Source: Eublepharis macularius
Lineage: Eukaryota; Chordata; Lepidosauria; Squamata; Eublepharidae
Assembly: GCF_028583425.1 (NCBI RefSeq)
Contig: NC_072801.1
Location: 58,543,766-58,607,765 of the forward strand
Direction: 5' to 3'
DNA: 64,000 nt
The position numbers and the translations under genes were made by a program. The notes beneath the pieces are model-generated. The model made no database searches and was not told the DNA's origin. It worked only from the letters and a program-made list of their open reading frames with translations. This document shows positions 60,665 through 64,000 of the stretch, piece by piece. Position 1 is the first letter of the stretch; each line of letters begins with the position of its first letter.

Positions 60665-60859
60665 ATTCCAAGCAGAATGGTGATGCAGCAAATGCAGCGT
60701 TAGCCAACGAGGACTGCCCCACCATTGACCAGGCCCTGTCGCCTGAGGAGAAGTCACCTGTCACACCTGGTGGCCGGGAACGCTACAACCGTGACCGAGC
60801 CTGCTTCCTCCTCTCCACGGGTGACTTTGGGCAGTCGCCTGACGGGAACATCCGAAAAG
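60665..60859 (+). CDS. KCNC3: KCNC3 (Kv3.3) exon 3: cytoplasmic tail segment
   Basis: Acceptor cccccttcacag|AT completes Asp512 (G+AT) after ...EINRA; donor AAAAG|GTACAC. Phase 1 in, phase 1 out; residues 513-576 plus one base. It reads DSKQNGD...[20 protein letters not shown] then [14 protein letters not shown] and SPDGNIRK. This corresponds to the human KCNC3 tail segment with AHEDCPAIDQ, EDKSPITPG and [15 protein letters not shown] and LLSTGD are also shared with KCNC1/KCNC4. Reading past the donor gives a stop at 60909, so a further exon downstream of the window is required for the usual transcript. Confidence 0.93.
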
Positions 60860-63800
60860 GTACACGGATCATACATGCACATCATTTTTGGCCTGCCTTG
60901 TTTGCATGAACCATAACTTCTAAACATATATTCCAAATATGACATTTCCCCTGCCCTATCCATAATCCTCAGTTTATCAAAAGCTAGCATTGTTACCATT
61001 CTGAAGGGTGGGGGGAAATTGGTCAATAGGCATATATTAATTTGCTTAGACATATGTCTAATATTGGAACTAGTCTGCAGGAAAAAAGACAGGGAAAGTG
61101 AAAGGCCAATTCAGATTAGGAACAGAGCAGTTGGTGTCCTAGCAACCGCTGGTCCTCCATTTTCCCACTTTTACCTCCCTGCCAATGGTATGCATTGGTC
61201 ATGGAACAGTGCCCTCTATTGCCTCTTTTTAAAGGGCAACCCAATGACATGACCTCTTTTGAGTTATTTTGGCTTGGATTGCGGGGAGGGGGAAACAGCT
61301 CTTCCTTCCTAGCATTCCCAGGTCTTACCCATTATTTTCACAACCTCCTAGACCACCAGTTCAACCATGTTACACTTCCTGTGCATATTCCTTCCTACAC
61401 TCCATTAGCTTGTTCTCTTCTACGTAGGTATGCTTTCCTATTCAGTGTTTAGTATCTCCTGACTTTTACTGCTCCACCATATTTCTACTTTGTCTGTATC
61501 ATTCTGTTCTGTAGTATACACGTGCTCTTCACCTCCCTGACATGGCTATTTTAAAGGAAACCGACTCCAAGAGTTGCATTTTGACAAGCGATTATTGCGA
61601 GGGTACGAAGTGGTCGTAACATATTAGGAACCTATTCTCCCCTTCTACTGTTAGGGTCTTCAGATTAGATAATTGGACCCAGGTGAGATTTCTGCTCAAG
61701 GGAAAAATTATTTTATGAGCTTTGACGGGTTATTCTGTCATATCTGAAATAGGAGAATATTAAGGTAACTGTCAGGGTTATTGTAAGGAAAAGGTATTCC
61801 TGCTCAGAGCCTTAGGCAGGAAGGTTGGCTGCGGACTTAACTGATTAATAGTCAGCCTTTGGGATACTTAATAACTGTAGCTGAGCGGCTGTCTTTGAAA
61901 ATAAACCATATAAAAGAGTGCAAAGGAGTCCACATATCCACTCTTTTTTTTTTGCAGTTGCCTACCCCAGTTGGAATAGACACCTCCCTCTCAAATCTAG
62001 TATAAACTGCATCAAGAGAGAACAATCTTAAGCAGTCTACTCAGTTAGAAAATACACTTTCAGACTTTGGTACAGAAACAGTATAATGGCAGTGTGAATC
62101 CAGTGCATATGGTATCCCCTCCCCACACGCACACCAGCAATTTCCGATTCTGAACATTTAACTGGAACTCAGCAAGGAAGTAAAGGCAGGGGTGAAACTG
62201 GAGCAGGATCCAGGGATGGGGAGGTGGGTAGGATATTAATTTTTTACCCCCAACCGCTGAAAAATCTCTCTGCATCAGGCCCCGTTCGTTCCCCGGTTTT
62301 GTTAGCCTGTGCATTTATTAGTTCCTCTGTAACAAGGACCAGAAACTTGCTTTTTTCTTTTTTTTACAAAAAGAAAGCCAAATTCTTTGCCAGACTCTTT
62401 CAGTTTGTGGGGAGTAGCCCTGTAAGCAGAGTATTCATTACAGGTCAATAATCACAATAATCAACTCTAGTTACAGTTACCATTAAAATATGCTGTAGAA
62501 GAATAGGGAGAAACCCTTTTTAAGCCATACTTTAGTCATCTTAGGTGCATAAATAGGGCAGGATAATAAATGATCTCTGGTTTACTGCAGGAATTAACAC
62601 TCCAAGTGACCTTGTTAGTTTATAATTTTTACTTGTATCAGTGTCAGTGCTGTGTTCACTCTGATTTAAGTACTGTTGGAAGATTTGTTAGTGGTTCTTA
62701 AGGGACATAATGTCTCCTCAATCCCCACTTCTTACTTTGTAGTTATATTCTAAATTAGGTGAGAGCTGATCTTTGTTTTGTCCATCTCACTGCTGAAAGT
62801 GGGGGAATGTGATCTCCCCAGACAGGAATCCACGGCAGTGTGCTTATGTGTTGTGTAACTGCTGCTCTAGCATTTGTCAGAGGCTGATCTTAGCAGCAGG
62901 CAGGCTCTCAAACAGGGACAAGGTTGCGTTCGTCACAGCAGGGGAACAGAAGACTGCAGCAAATGAAAGCTGACGAGATGAGATATTTACTTCCACCGAG
63001 AGAGAGAAGAGGACAGATGTTTGAGGTGTTGCCCAGCAGGGAAAATCAGCGAGAACCGGGCAAGGAGCAACTACAGAGCTCCAGGGAGGGATGGCTTGTA
63101 CGCTTTCCTCTTGTCATTAGGCCTAAGTCTTGGCAGTTGCCTTTCTGGGCCATGGACATCTGAGAGAGAAATTAGTTTCAGATGGAGGTGTGATATGAGA
63201 TGTTGGCGCAACGGGATGGAAGGTTTTTGAGTTTCACAGGGTTCTTTGTCAGGCAGAATCAATCTGTCGCTGAATCTGCATGTTAAATCCAGCATCTGTA
63301 AAGAAGACAATGATGAGGTAGTCTGTAGTCAGTGAAGGTAGTCACTTAGCTACTCAGACCAGCAAATAAATTTGACTGTAGGCTTTCAGGACTGCTTTCA
63401 CACACTGTGGACAATGCACTGTCAATGCACGTAAGCAGTTGTTTGCAGCTGGATTGTCCTCCGTGAAACGGGAAAAGCCACTTGCAAATGATGATTAAAG
63501 TGCATTAATAGCGCATTATCCAACGTGTGTGGAAACAGCTTAGGACTCAGGCAGAATCATCTAACCCTTTCTAGCTCATTAGTGTGAAGAGACTTCCTTC
63601 GTACTACAGCTGGTCTCCCAGCAGTTCTTTGTGATCCCCAGACGGGTAGTGGAACTGACTCTCTCTGTTGCCCGAAATCCTTCGGCTGCCAGTACAAGAC
63701 ATGCTGTGGCTTTGATTTCCGATATCCAGTGAAAGGCTAAGGGTGAAGAGTCATTCCATTAACTCATTTATTTATTTTAAGGATTTTTCGCTTGCCTTTA

Positions 63801-64000
63801 TATTAAAGTACAATATTAAAAAATAACAGATCCGGTTAAAAAAGAGCCAACAGTACAGCACAATAAAATACCAAAATCAGAAACAACTGCCAGATTCAGG
63901 CAGGGTCTAGATATTATTTCTCTGGATCCAGTACAAACTTGTAGTGCCCCCCTTGCCAAGAAAATGCAACTTCATCCCATACATACAATGAAATATTTTT
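60860..64000 (+). other. KCNC3 intron 3 (to window end)
   Basis: No sequence resembling the terminal Kv3.3 exon was found. The region holds a third diverged copy of the palindromic MITE at about 63391-63540, and AT-rich DNA from about 63760. The open frames are not conserved-looking. Confidence 0.65.
63391..63540. mobile_element. Palindromic MITE, diverged copy 3
   Basis: gctttcacacactgtggaca and atgcactgtcaatgcac on the left; gcattatccaacgtgtgtgg then aaacagc on the right. This is the same plan as the copies at 10953 and 11217, with more substitutions. Confidence 0.65.

Noticed and set aside
60860..60909. Read-through of KCNC3 exon 3 as an alternative C terminus
   Set aside because: The donor GTACAC is usable and the added residues match no known Kv3 tail. 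Retention is possible but unsupported.
1..64000. CRISPR arrays, bacterial operons, riboswitches
   Set aside because: The intron-exon structure and repeats are vertebrate; no regularly spaced direct repeats of CRISPR type were seen.

Overview
This window is vertebrate nuclear DNA, most likely from a squamate reptile and possibly a gecko. Short, well-conserved exons with GT/AG junctions lie in kilobase introns full of short interspersed repeats, microsatellites and foldback DNA transposons. The best lineage marker is a tRNA-derived SINE with a degenerate ACCTTT tail (9571-9862 plus; 48486-48605 minus). That tail is typical of Sauria SINEs, which use Bov-B LINE machinery and are a squamate hallmark. 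The gecko suggestion is only an impression from the other repeat families.

Two protein-coding genes are present, both on the plus strand. The first, at 1-22668, is the 3' part of a pepsin-family (A1) aspartic protease. Seven exons (1-46, 2608-2726, 6692-6891, 9152-9280, 14084-14273, 18677-18775, 22393-22668) join in one open frame of 352 codons plus a TAG stop. They resemble napsin A and cathepsin D. The signal peptide, propeptide and first catalytic Asp are upstream of the window. Position beside KCNC3, in the same orientation as human NAPSA-KCNC3, favours napsin A (NAPSA), although a reptile nothepsin or cathepsin D-like name is possible.

The second gene is KCNC3 (Kv3.3, a Shaw-type voltage-gated potassium channel). 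Exon 1 (coding 35692-36291) carries the inactivation peptide and T1 domain. Exon 2 (51641-52574) carries S1-S6 and the pore. Exon 3 (60665-60859) carries part of the cytoplasmic tail. The final exon or exons are downstream of the window. Exon 1 lies in a CpG-rich island preceded by about 1.8 kb of strongly purine-rich DNA, a 61-bp ATT microsatellite and a candidate 5'UTR splice acceptor.

The rest is intron or intergenic DNA. Legible items include a hAT-like element inserted into a 5S rRNA-derived SINE (8-bp target duplication), a 192-bp near-perfect palindrome just before a protease exon, two families of palindromic MITEs, a 5'-truncated LINE insertion with an 18-bp target duplication, a dispersed hAT-like family, and many tRNA-derived SINEs and CORE-SINE/MIR-like relics. 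The two genes do not share a pathway; their linkage is conserved synteny. I found no convincing novel gene system. The most unusual coding features are an insertion, six extra cysteines and a Ser/Thr-rich tail in the protease, and a compact Kv3.3 without the long proline-rich inserts of the human protein.
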